From an uncultured Alphaproteobacteria bacterium (GTDB lineage Bacteria > Pseudomonadota > Alphaproteobacteria > Rickettsiales > UBA1997): 20,900 bases of DNA. The stretch's first letter is position 1, and the number at the start of each line of letters is the position of its first letter. A model generated the notes under the pieces. It made no database searches. It was not told the origin of the DNA and saw only the letters and a list, made by a program, of their open reading frames with translations. Where the stretch lies: the NCBI GenBank assembly GCA_903927415.1, contig CAIYMZ010000117.1, forward strand, positions 1 to 20,900, in the 5' to 3' direction. Both the position numbers and the translations under genes were made by a program. This document shows positions 1-6,565 of the stretch, in pieces.

Positions 1-893
1 AATTTTTCTGCAAAAAAATTACACGGTAAAAAATCCAAACGCTCACTCAAAAAGTTTAGCTGATTTTTTAATTCAACAAGAACTGGCGTGGCCAACTCTG
101 CTGCCGCTGTTGGCGTTGGCGCACGTAAATCGGCAACGTAATCAATCAAAGTTGTATCCGTCTCATGACCAACCGCTGAAATTAGAGGAATTTTTGAAGC
201 AAAAACTTCACGAACCAAATTTTCATCACTAAAGCAAAGCAGGTCTTCGAATGATCCTCCGCCTCGCGCCACAATCAAAATTTCGGGACGATTTTTTTTC
301 ATCCGATTAAAAAATTTAATGCCAGAAATTATTTGCGCCGCCGCTTTTTCACCCTGAACCAAAGTTGGATAAAGCATGAGATTACATGGGCAACGCGCTT
401 CGATACGATGCTTAATATCTTCGATCACAGCACCAGTTTGCGAGGTAATCACACCAATAATTCTCGGAAAAAATGGTAACGGTTTTTTATGAATTTCATC
501 GAACAAACCTTCTGCCAAAAGTTTTTGCCGCCTTCTTTCAATCATCTCCAAAACAGCACCAACCCCAGCTATTTCAACTTTCTCAACAATGATTTGGTAA
601 TTTGATCGACCTTCAAAAGTTGTAATACGACCAGAGGCACAAACCTGCAAACCATCCCCAATTTCAAAATTTATTAAGCTGGCAGAATTACGAAAACAAA
701 CTGCGGAAAGCGTCGCATTTTCGTCCTTCAGCGTGAAGTAAAGATGACCGGAGGAAGCGCGTTTGAAGCCTGTAATCTCGCCTTTGATGCGCAGATAGCC
801 AAAAGAATCTTCAACCACGCGTTTGATTGCACGCGAAAATTCAGAAACGGAAAATTCTGGGATATTGAAAGCTGGTCGCAAGTCGTAAGTCAT
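1..893 (-). CDS. xseA: Exodeoxyribonuclease VII large subunit, 5' part (C-terminus beyond window)
   Basis: Large subunit of exonuclease VII, which with XseB degrades single-stranded DNA into short oligonucleotides. I read about 297 residues on the minus strand, open to the left edge. The N-terminus has NIPEFSVSEFSRAIKR and the OB-fold segment with GYLRIKGEI, SSGHLYFTLKD and GRITTFEGRS. The catalytic-domain signatures follow: GVITSQTGAVIEDI, ILIVARGGGSFEDLLCFSDE, ISAVGHETDTTLIDYVAD and LRAPTPTAAAELATP, all diagnostic of XseA. The full family length is about 400-450 residues, so the C-terminal coiled-coil part is missing here. The start is ATG at 893-891, because an in-frame TAA lies eight codons upstream. 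That ATG sits inside a run of 7-bp repeats, so residues 2-6 (TYDLR) are repeat-derived. The gene is divergent from the gene starting at 919 with only about 25 bp between. Family call is certain; the start is likely. Confidence 0.95.
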   Translation of the reverse strand, partial: MTYDLRPAFNIPEFSVSEFSRAIKRVVEDSFGYLRIKGEITGFKRASSGHLYFTLKDENATLSAVCFRNSASLINFEIGDGLQVCASGRITTFEGRSNYQIIVEKVEIAGVGAVLEMIERRRQKLLAEGLFDEIHKKPLPFFPRIIGVITSQTGAVIEDIKHRIEARCPCNLMLYPTLVQGEKAAAQIISGIKFFNRMKKNRPEILIVARGGGSFEDLLCFSDENLVREVFASKIPLISAVGHETDTTLIDYVADLRAPTPTAAAELATPVLVELKNQLNFLSERLDFLPCNFFAEK

Positions 894-900
894 AAGTCGT
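873..900. repeat. Heptamer repeat at the xseA start
   Basis: Read on the plus strand, three 7-bp units (AAGTCGT, AAGTCAT, AAGTCGT) at 880-900 plus a degenerate unit to the left. The same unit fills 5679-5741 and appears inside murF. The xseA ATG lies in the middle unit. Confidence 0.8.
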
Positions 901-903
901 TTC

Positions 904-910
904 AGGAGAA
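904..910 (+). promoter_or_regulatory. Possible Shine-Dalgarno AGGAGAA
   Basis: AGGAGAA lies eight bases before TTG 919. It is the best ribosome-binding-site match at any start in this window, where most genes have none. It directly follows the heptamer repeat at the xseA start, so it may be fortuitous; it is the main argument for the upstream TTG start. Confidence 0.4.
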
Positions 911-918
911 ATTTTTAA

Positions 919-2391
919 TTGATCTTTTGCAACCCATTTTCTACTTTTCGCGCCTTCATTCCCCCCTCAAATTTCGGAGCTCCCTTGCTAAAAAAAATCA
1001 AAAATTTTGTCGTTTCTGGCGTTGAATGTTTGCCAATCATTGAAGGTGGAAAAGGAGTTGGAATCACAACTGGCGTGACCGCGGGACATTTCGCCAAAGC
1101 TGGAGCGGTCGGAACTTTTTCCGGAGTCAACGCTGATTCAATCGACGAAAACGGAAAATATGTTCCACTGATTTACAAAACTCACACTCGTCGCGAAAGA
1201 CATGAGGAGTTAGTTACAGACAGTATTCGTGGCGGAATTTCTCAAGCAAAAATCGCTCATGATATCTCAGGCGGCGCAGGACGCATCCACATGAATGTGC
1301 TCTGGGAAATGGGCGGCGCAGAACGCATTTTACACGGGATTCTTGATGGCACTAAAGGCCTCATCCACGGCATCACCTGTGGCGCCGGCATGCCTTACCG
1401 TCTCGCCGAAATCGCCGAAAAATACAAAGTTTACTACTACCCAATCGTGTCCTCGATGCGCGCCTTCCGTGCTTTGTGGAAGCGTAGTTACCACAAAGCA
1501 GTCACGCTTCTCGGCGGTGTGGTTTACGAATGTCCTTGGCGCGCCGGCGGTCACAATGGCTTGTCAAACGCTGAAGATCCGAATGCCTACGAAGATCCCT
1601 ACCCTCGCGTTGCTGAACTTCGCACTTTCATGAATTCTGTGGGCTTAAGCGAGGTCCCGATCATCATGGCTGGCGGGGTTTGGAACTTGGAAGAATTTGA
1701 GCATTGGCTCGACAATCCCGAAATCGGACCAATCGTTTTCCAATTCGGCACGCGCCCAATTGTGACGCAGGAATATCCCGTCACCGATTCGTGGAAGAAA
1801 AAATTAATGACGCTGAAAGAAGGCGACGTCTACCTCAACCGCTTCAGCCCGACCGGATTTTACTCCTCCGCCGTTGAAAATGATTTCATTCGCGAGCTCA
1901 AGGGACGCGAGATCCGCCAAGTCGAATACCGCACTAAACCAATCGACACCTTCACCGCTGAAATTCCTTTTGGCCAACGCGGCCGCGTGGTTTACATCAA
2001 GCCTGAAGACAAAGTGAAAGTTGACGAATGGATCCGCGCTGGCCACACGGAAGGCATGAAAACGCCGGATGAAACGCTGATGTTCGTCGACAAATCGAAA
2101 GCCAATCAAATCGTCACCGACCAAATCAACTGCATGGGATGCCTCAGCCAGTGCCGCTTCAGCAACTGGTCAGACAAAGAAGAAATGAATCACACCACAG
2201 ATCGCAAAGCTGATCCGCGCAGTTTCTGCATCCAAAAAACTTTGCAAGATATCCGCCTCGGCGGCGACGTCGAAAACCAGCTAATGTTCTCCGGCCACAG
2301 CGCCTACCGCTTCGCAACTGATCCGTTTTACGCGAACGGATTCGTGCCAACGATTAAGCAGTTGGTGGAAAGGATTATGAGCGGGAAATAA
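919..2391 (+). CDS. Nitronate monooxygenase / 2-nitropropane dioxygenase-like FMN enzyme
   Basis: A flavin-dependent TIM-barrel enzyme of the nitronate monooxygenase family (related to FabK and IMP-dehydrogenase-like barrels); the true substrate cannot be told from sequence. Visible features: LPIIEGGKGVGITTG near residue 40, AGAVGTFSGVNAD, a central GGVVYECPWRAGGHNG, the phosphate-binding type segment PIIMAGGVWNLEEF, then VFQFGTRPIVTQEYP. A late cysteine cluster INCMGCLSQCRFSNW is seen in the longer alphaproteobacterial members. As drawn it is 490 residues from TTG at 919, preceded by AGGAGAA (904-910) at good spacing. A second TTG at 985, with GGAG just upstream, gives 468 residues and an N-terminus (LLKKIKNFVVSGVECLPIIEGG) closer to the family norm. 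I cannot choose firmly, and residues 1-22 look non-conserved. The next gene downstream is pyrG, across a repeat-filled gap. Confidence 0.85.
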   Translation: MIFCNPFSTFRAFIPPSNFGAPLLKKIKNFVVSGVECLPIIEGGKGVGITTGVTAGHFAKAGAVGTFSGVNADSIDENGKYVPLIYKTHTRRERHEELVTDSIRGGISQAKIAHDISGGAGRIHMNVLWEMGGAERILHGILDGTKGLIHGITCGAGMPYRLAEIAEKYKVYYYPIVSSMRAFRALWKRSYHKAVTLLGGVVYECPWRAGGHNGLSNAEDPNAYEDPYPRVAELRTFMNSVGLSEVPIIMAGGVWNLEEFEHWLDNPEIGPIVFQFGTRPIVTQEYPVTDSWKKKLMTLKEGDVYLNRFSPTGFYSSAVENDFIRELKGREIRQVEYRTKPIDTFTAEIPFGQRGRVVYIKPEDKVKVDEWIRAGHTEGMKTPDETLMFVDKSKANQIVTDQINCMGCLSQCRFSNWSDKEEMNHTTDRKADPRSFCIQKTLQDIRLGGDVENQLMFSGHSAYRFATDPFYANGFVPTIKQLVERIMSGK

Positions 2392-2392
2392 T

Positions 2393-2472
2393 AAAAAGGC
2401 GGTAGGAAATAGGCGATAGGCGTTGTTTTGTCTATCGCCTATCACCTATCGCCTAACGCCTAACGCCTTTTA
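2393..2472. repeat. Palindromic heptamer repeat (TAGGCGA type) between NMO-like gene and pyrG
   Basis: Left arm of GGCGGTAGGAAATAGGCGATAGGCG type (2397-2422), a short T-rich loop, then a right arm of CTATCGCCTATCACCTATCG type continuing to CGCCTTTT. The units are 7 bp and the two arms pair imperfectly. It fills the entire gap up to pyrG, and transcripts would form a long hairpin followed by Ts, so it may terminate transcription. A sister element lies at 6467-6563. Confidence 0.85.
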
Positions 2473-2477
2473 AAAAA

Positions 2478-4082
2478 ATGACCAAATTCATCTTCATCAC
2501 CGGCGGCGTTGTTTCCTCACTTGGAAAAGGTCTCGCCTCCGCTTCTCTTGCCGCGCTACTTCAGGCTCGCGGCTATTCTGTTAAACTTCGCAAACTCGAT
2601 CCTTATCTCAATGTTGATCCCGGCACGATGAGCCCGACGCAACATGGCGAGGTGTTCGTCACTGAAGATGGTGCGGAAACTGATTTGGATTTGGGGCATT
2701 ACGAACGCTTCACCGGCGTGGATGCGAAGAAATCTGACAACGTAACTGCGGGGCAAATTTACTCCAAACTTCTCACCAAAGAACGCAAGGGCGATTATCT
2801 CGGCGGCACGGTGCAAGTGATTCCGCACGTTACTGATCTCATCAAAGAATTTATTTTAAACGACGTAAAGGGTGCAGATTTCTTACTCTGCGAAATCGGC
2901 GGAACAGTTGGCGACATTGAAGCGCTGCCATTCTTCGAAGCCATTCGCCAGCTCGGTTACGAGATGCCAAATCGTTGCGCCTTTTTACACCTTACGTTGC
3001 TGCCCTACATCGAAAGTGCCAACGAACTCAAAACAAAACCGACACAACACTCGGTGAAAGAATTGCGTTCGATCGGCATTCAGCCCTCAGTGTTGCTCTG
3101 TCGTGCCGAACGCCCGACCAGCAAAGCTCACCTCGAAAAAATTGCCAAAATGTGTTCGGTGCCGATTTCGTCGGTCATCGCCGCGCCAAACGCCACAAGC
3201 ATCTACGAGGTTCCGCTGATCTACCACAAAAACGGACTCGACAAAGAAATTCTAAAATTCTTCAAACTCGATCACAGCAAGAAGCCTGATTTGACTAAGT
3301 GGATCGCAATTAAAGACGCGATCGAAAATCCGACGAGCGAAGTCAATATTGCCATAGTCGGAAAATACACCGACTACCGCGACTCATACAAATCGCTACT
3401 AGAAGCCATTGATCACGCCGCATTTTTTTTGAAGGTAAAGGCAAATATTGTTTGGGTGAATGCCAGAACTAATAAAAGTAATCTGCCGAAAAATCTGCAA
3501 GCAATCCTAGTGCCAGGCGGCTTCGGCGAAGATGGGACAGAAGGCAAAATCGCCATGATTGAACATGCGCGCACAAAAAAAATTCCTTATCTCGGCATTT
3601 GTTTCGGCATGCAAATGGCGGTGATCGAATATGCCCGCAACGTGCTTGGCATCAAGGACGCCACCTCCAGCGAAATTTCTAAAAAAGGAAATTTTTTGAT
3701 CGGCATGATGCATGAATGGCAAGATCAGTCCGGCAAAAAAACTAAAAAAGCCGGCAGCGATTTAGGTGGAACAATGAGACTTGGCGCCTATCCGTGCAAA
3801 ATTTCAAAAGGAAGTTTGGCTGAAAAAATTTACGAGAAAACTTCGATTTCCGAACGTCACCGTCACCGCTACGAAGTGAATATTAACTTCAAATCGCAAT
3901 TGGAAAAAGCCGGCCTCACCTTCTCTGGCATGTCTCCCGACGGTCATCTTTCTGAAATTGTTGAAATAAAAAATCATCCATTTTTTGTCGGCGTGCAATT
4001 TCACCCTGAGCTAAAATCGAAGCCTTTTGCTGCTCATCCACTCTTCGTTTCCTTCATCAAAAGCGCGATTGAACATGCGTAA
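2478..4082 (+). CDS. pyrG: CTP synthase
   Basis: Converts UTP to CTP using ATP and glutamine-derived ammonia, the last step of de novo cytidine nucleotide synthesis. At 534 residues it has the normal family length. The N-terminal synthetase domain shows FITGGVVSSLGKGLASASLA (P-loop type), KLDPYLNVDPGTMSP, HGEVFVTEDGAETDLDLGHY and CEIGGTVGDIEALPF. The C-terminal class I glutamine amidotransferase domain has the oxyanion region VPGGFG, nucleophile Cys375 in LGICFGMQ, ERHRHRYEVN, and the His509/Glu511 pair in QFHPEL. All catalytic residues are present. It starts at ATG 2478 straight after a palindromic repeat, without a visible Shine-Dalgarno. Its last codons overlap the lptE start, suggesting co-expression with that gene. 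Confidence 0.98.
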   Translation: MTKFIFITGGVVSSLGKGLASASLAALLQARGYSVKLRKLDPYLNVDPGTMSPTQHGEVFVTEDGAETDLDLGHYERFTGVDAKKSDNVTAGQIYSKLLTKERKGDYLGGTVQVIPHVTDLIKEFILNDVKGADFLLCEIGGTVGDIEALPFFEAIRQLGYEMPNRCAFLHLTLLPYIESANELKTKPTQHSVKELRSIGIQPSVLLCRAERPTSKAHLEKIAKMCSVPISSVIAAPNATSIYEVPLIYHKNGLDKEILKFFKLDHSKKPDLTKWIAIKDAIENPTSEVNIAIVGKYTDYRDSYKSLLEAIDHAAFFLKVKANIVWVNARTNKSNLPKNLQAILVPGGFGEDGTEGKIAMIEHARTKKIPYLGICFGMQMAVIEYARNVLGIKDATSSEISKKGNFLIGMMHEWQDQSGKKTKKAGSDLGGTMRLGAYPCKISKGSLAEKIYEKTSISERHRHRYEVNINFKSQLEKAGLTFSGMSPDGHLSEIVEIKNHPFFVGVQFHPELKSKPFAAHPLFVSFIKSAIEHA

Positions 4083-4704
4083 AATTATCCAACTCGCACT
4101 ACTTTTGAGCCTGTGCTCATGCGGCTTTCGAATAATTTATGAAGAAAGAACTGACGTCGTTTCCTACGCTCAAGAACTCGCCGCAATCCGCATCAAAAAA
4201 GATCGCACCCGCTTAAGCCAACAATTAAAAAACAACCTTTACGACATTCTAAATCCAGACTACCTCAAAGTTGAGCCAAAATATTTTTTGATTCTTGATG
4301 TAAAAGAACTGACCAGCTCAACATTTACAACGATCACTGGCGCTTCTGGTCGAAATAAAGTAACATTGACCGCAAGTTACGAATTCAGAAATCTTGAAAC
4401 TGGCGAAACAATTTCAACCGGAACTACCTCAGTAAGTGATAATTACGATGTAACCGCAAACCGCTACGGCACCTACGTCGCCGACGAATATATCCAATCC
4501 AACATCACCATAATTGCTGCGCAAAATATCAGAAATTCTTTGGTGAATGATTTAATCGAAACTAAGAAAAAATGTGATGGAGAGATTGAGCTCAATAATG
4601 AAAAAAATGATGCGCCGGAGTTTGTTTGTCCGCTAGCTAATTTGAAAAAAGACATTTCAACAAAAAAAATAAAATCAACCAAGCAGCCCTTCAAAAAGCA
4701 CTAA
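4075..4704 (+). CDS. lptE: LPS-assembly lipoprotein LptE-like
   Basis: Likely the outer-membrane lipoprotein that plugs LptD and helps deliver lipopolysaccharide to the surface. Starting at ATG 4075 (8 bp overlap with the pyrG end) gives 209 residues with a short signal peptide MRKIIQLALLLSLCSCGFR. Cys16 is the probable lipidated residue (L-C-S-C lipobox; Cys14 is less likely). The CGFR motif directly after the lipobox and the following alternation of strands (KYFLILDVKEL, VTLTASYEFRNLETGE, DEYIQSNITIIAAQNIRNSLVNDL) match alphaproteobacterial LptE. A longer reading from 4027 in the same frame would lie inside pyrG and would lose the signal peptide, so I reject it. The tail after about residue 165 is lysine-rich and atypical, and its last 30 bp overlap the convergent purQ 3' end. 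The presence of LptE implies an LPS-type outer membrane. Confidence 0.8.
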   Translation: MRKIIQLALLLSLCSCGFRIIYEERTDVVSYAQELAAIRIKKDRTRLSQQLKNNLYDILNPDYLKVEPKYFLILDVKELTSSTFTTITGASGRNKVTLTASYEFRNLETGETISTGTTSVSDNYDVTANRYGTYVADEYIQSNITIIAAQNIRNSLVNDLIETKKKCDGEIELNNEKNDAPEFVCPLANLKKDISTKKIKSTKQPFKKH

Positions 4705-5355
4705 CCCGTCCTTTGATCCCATATCATCATCAATCGCTCTTTCGGGATGAGGCATCATTCCTAACACATTTTTTTGATCATTAAAAATTCCAGCAATATT
4801 CAAAACTGAGCCATTAGGGTTTGATTCATCGGAAAAATTTCCATCAACATCAACATAGCGGAATGCAATATTTCCGCCATCTTCCAACTTTTTTAAAGTT
4901 CCTGCATCAGCCAAATAATTTCCGTCCATGTGAGCAATTGGAACATGGATTAGTTGATTTTTTTTGTATTTTTTGGTGAAAAAAGTTTCGTTATTTTCAA
5001 CCCGCAAAATCACTTCGCGACAGATGAATTTCATTTTTTTATTTCGGACAAGAATTCCAGGAAGAAGTCCAGCCTCAGTTAAAATTTGAAAACCATTGCA
5101 AATTCCAAGCACCTTCACACCCTTCGCCGCAAGCCTTTTCACCTCAAACATCACCGGTGAAATTGCCGCCATCGCGCCAGAACGCAAATAATCGCCGTAA
5201 GAAAAACCTCCCGGAATGATGATTAAATCCAGATCGTCATCGAGCTTAGTTTCTTGGTGCCAAATTTTTTGGATTTTGCTTCCAACTTTCTGCAAAGCCG
5301 TGACCGCGTCGCGATCGCAATTGGAGCCGGGGAAGGTGATTATTGCTGATTTCAT
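4675..5355 (-). CDS. purQ: Phosphoribosylformylglycinamidine synthase, glutaminase subunit
   Basis: Provides ammonia from glutamine to PurL, with PurS as bridging subunit, in the fourth step of purine synthesis. The protein has 226 residues, normal for the small-type PurQ. It shows ITFPGSNCDRDAV at the N-terminus, IIIPGGFSYGDYLRSG, the nucleophile Cys86 in VLGICNGFQ, and the His203/Glu205 pair in MMPHPERA. All three catalytic residues are in place. It starts at ATG 5355 with an AT-rich leader and no Shine-Dalgarno. It is third in the minus-strand run purC-purS-purQ; purL is not in this window. The 3' end overlaps the convergent lptE 3' end by 30 bp. Confidence 0.97.
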   Translation of the reverse strand: MKSAIITFPGSNCDRDAVTALQKVGSKIQKIWHQETKLDDDLDLIIIPGGFSYGDYLRSGAMAAISPVMFEVKRLAAKGVKVLGICNGFQILTEAGLLPGILVRNKKMKFICREVILRVENNETFFTKKYKKNQLIHVPIAHMDGNYLADAGTLKKLEDGGNIAFRYVDVDGNFSDESNPNGSVLNIAGIFNDQKNVLGMMPHPERAIDDDMGSKDGLVLFEGLLG

Positions 5356-5359
5356 GATT

Positions 5360-5410
5360 TTTTAGGCGTAAGGCGTAAGTCATCAGGTTTTAACTTGATA
5401 ACTTATGGCT
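5360..5410. repeat. Mixed heptamer repeat between purS and purQ
   Basis: TAGGCGTAAGGCGTAAGTC (5365-5383) joins the TAGGCG and AAGTC type units in one run. It is followed by an imperfect palindrome around TTTTAACTTGATAACTTAT. It lies in the purQ leader, the only spacer between purS and purQ. Confidence 0.6.
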
Positions 5411-5426
5411 AATGAGACGGCTATTT

Positions 5427-5672
5427 TTAATTCAAAATTTCGTAGCTGTAGTCCTCGATGATTTTATTCACGAGCAACTTGTCGCAAATTTCATCGACAA
5501 TTTTTTTGATTTTTGCTGAATCTGTTTCGGCGATGTCAAGCTCTACAACCTTACCCTGCCTAACTTGCGAGATTTGCGCAAAGCCAAGATTTTTTTGTAA
5601 AGATGCTTCGATTGCTTTGCCTTGAGTATCGAGGACTGCTTTTTTTAAAGTGATGAGGATTCTGATTTTCAT
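5427..5672 (-). CDS. purS: Phosphoribosylformylglycinamidine synthase subunit PurS
   Basis: Small dimeric subunit that couples PurQ and PurL in the FGAM synthase complex. It is 81 residues, typical for PurS. The sequence pattern fits the family: an opening strand KIRILITLKKAVLDTQGKAI, then LGFAQISQVRQGKVVELDI, and a C-terminal helix with CDKLLVNKIIEDYSYEI. Position between purC and purQ on the same strand supports the call. The start is ATG 5672, just beyond a heptamer-repeat palindrome that covers the purC stop, so the purS leader is almost entirely repeat sequence. No Shine-Dalgarno is visible. Confidence 0.93.
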   Translation of the reverse strand: MKIRILITLKKAVLDTQGKAIEASLQKNLGFAQISQVRQGKVVELDIAETDSAKIKKIVDEICDKLLVNKIIEDYSYEILN

Positions 5673-5678
5673 GAAAAT

Positions 5679-5741
5679 AGTCGTAAGTCGTAAGTCGTAA
5701 GTCGCAGTCTAGTTGACTTGCGACTAGCAACTTACGACTGG
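5679..5741. repeat. Heptamer-repeat palindrome (AAGTCGT type) between purC and purS
   Basis: Three AGTCGTA units and one AGTCGCA (5679-5706) form the left arm. ACTTGCG, ACTAGCA, ACTTACG, ACT (about 5716-5738) form the right arm on the opposite strand sense. The purC stop codon TAA (minus strand, 5734-5732) lies inside the right arm, and the last two purC codons (Q, S) are also repeat sequence. Confidence 0.85.
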
Positions 5742-6457
5742 TTAATATTGATTCCAAGTCTTGAAGCCACATCCAAGTAAGCCTCAACGAGGCCACCCAA
5801 ATCTCTGCGGAAGCGGTCTTTGTCTAATTTTTCGGAAGTTTTTTCATCCCAGAGTCTACAACTATCTGGACTGATCTCATCGGCGAGGAGAATATTTTCG
5901 GCGGCATCAAAACCAAATTCGATTTTGAAATCAACCAGTTTGATGCCAATTTTTTTAAAAATTTCGCGCAAGGTTTCGTTGATTTTAAAAGTGTAATTTT
6001 TGATTTGCTCAAGCTGCGCACGAGTTACAACGCCAAGCACATTCACCGCATGATCGTCATTAATCAGCGGATCACCGAGCGCATCATCTTTTAAGCAAAT
6101 TTCGAAAACCGGTGCTGGCAATTCTAAACCTTCTTCGATGCCCAAACGCTTCGCCATCGAACCTGCAGTCACGTTGCGAACAATCACTTCCAGCGGAATA
6201 ATTTTTACTTTTTTCACCAATTGTTCGCGTTCATTCAGGCGCTTAATGAAATGCGTCGGAACCCCAGCCCGAGCCATTTCAAGCATGATGTGCTCTGAAA
6301 TAAAATTATTCAAAACACCCTTCCCTTCAATCACCGCTTTTTTCTGCGCGTTGAAAGCAGTGGCATCGTCTTTGAAAAATTGGATGAGAAGATTTCCATC
6401 CTCGGTGGTGAAAAGTTGCTTGGCCTTACCTTCGTAAATTTTTTGAATTTTTTTCAT
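5732..6457 (-). CDS. purC: Phosphoribosylaminoimidazole-succinocarboxamide synthase (SAICAR synthetase)
   Basis: Joins CAIR with aspartate using ATP to make SAICAR in purine synthesis. It is 241 residues, normal for the bacterial single-domain form. Motifs: KIQKIYEGKAKQLF at the N-terminus, FFKDDATAFNAQKKAVIEGKG, VKIIPLEVIVRNVTAGSMAKR, the DDALGDPLINDDHA segment, LVDFKIEFGFD, and LADEISPDSCRLWD. It is the first gene of the minus-strand purC-purS-purQ run. Start is ATG 6457 with an A-rich leader and no Shine-Dalgarno. The stop codon and the last two residues come from a repeat that runs into the spacer, suggesting the repeat arrived at, or reshaped, the gene end. Confidence 0.97.
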   Translation of the reverse strand: MKKIQKIYEGKAKQLFTTEDGNLLIQFFKDDATAFNAQKKAVIEGKGVLNNFISEHIMLEMARAGVPTHFIKRLNEREQLVKKVKIIPLEVIVRNVTAGSMAKRLGIEEGLELPAPVFEICLKDDALGDPLINDDHAVNVLGVVTRAQLEQIKNYTFKINETLREIFKKIGIKLVDFKIEFGFDAAENILLADEISPDSCRLWDEKTSEKLDKDRFRRDLGGLVEAYLDVASRLGININQS

Positions 6458-6466
6458 AAGAATAAT

Positions 6467-6563
6467 TAGGTGTTAGGCGGTAGGCGGTAGGCTGTAGGCG
6501 GTAGGCGTGGTGGAGGCTGCTGGAACTACCTCCTATCGCCTATCGCCTATTTCCTATCGCCTT
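6467..6563. repeat. Palindromic heptamer repeat (TAGGCGG type) between hemF and purC
   Basis: The left arm is built of 7-bp units (TAGGCGGTAGGCGGTAGGCT and so on, 6473-6508). The right arm CCTATCGCCTATCGCCTATT, ending CCTATCGCCTTT (6530-6563), is its inverted counterpart, with a GC-rich non-pairing centre. It is the same family as 2393-2472. It fills nearly all of the gap between the hemF stop and purC start and could form a terminator-like hairpin for hemF. Confidence 0.85.
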
Positions 6564-6565
6564 TA

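Noticed and set aside
1599..3289. Open frames of 60-110 codons opposite to or overlapping the NMO-like gene and pyrG.
   Set aside because: They lie entirely within strongly conserved genes and show no family signature, as expected for shadow frames.
4027..4074. A longer start for lptE inside pyrG.
   Set aside because: It would bury the signal peptide and lipobox 16 residues in; ATG 4075 gives a correct lipoprotein N-terminus.
5679..5741. Short regular repeats that might be a CRISPR array.
   Set aside because: The units are 7 bp with no unique spacers and are arranged as an inverted pair; no cas genes are present.
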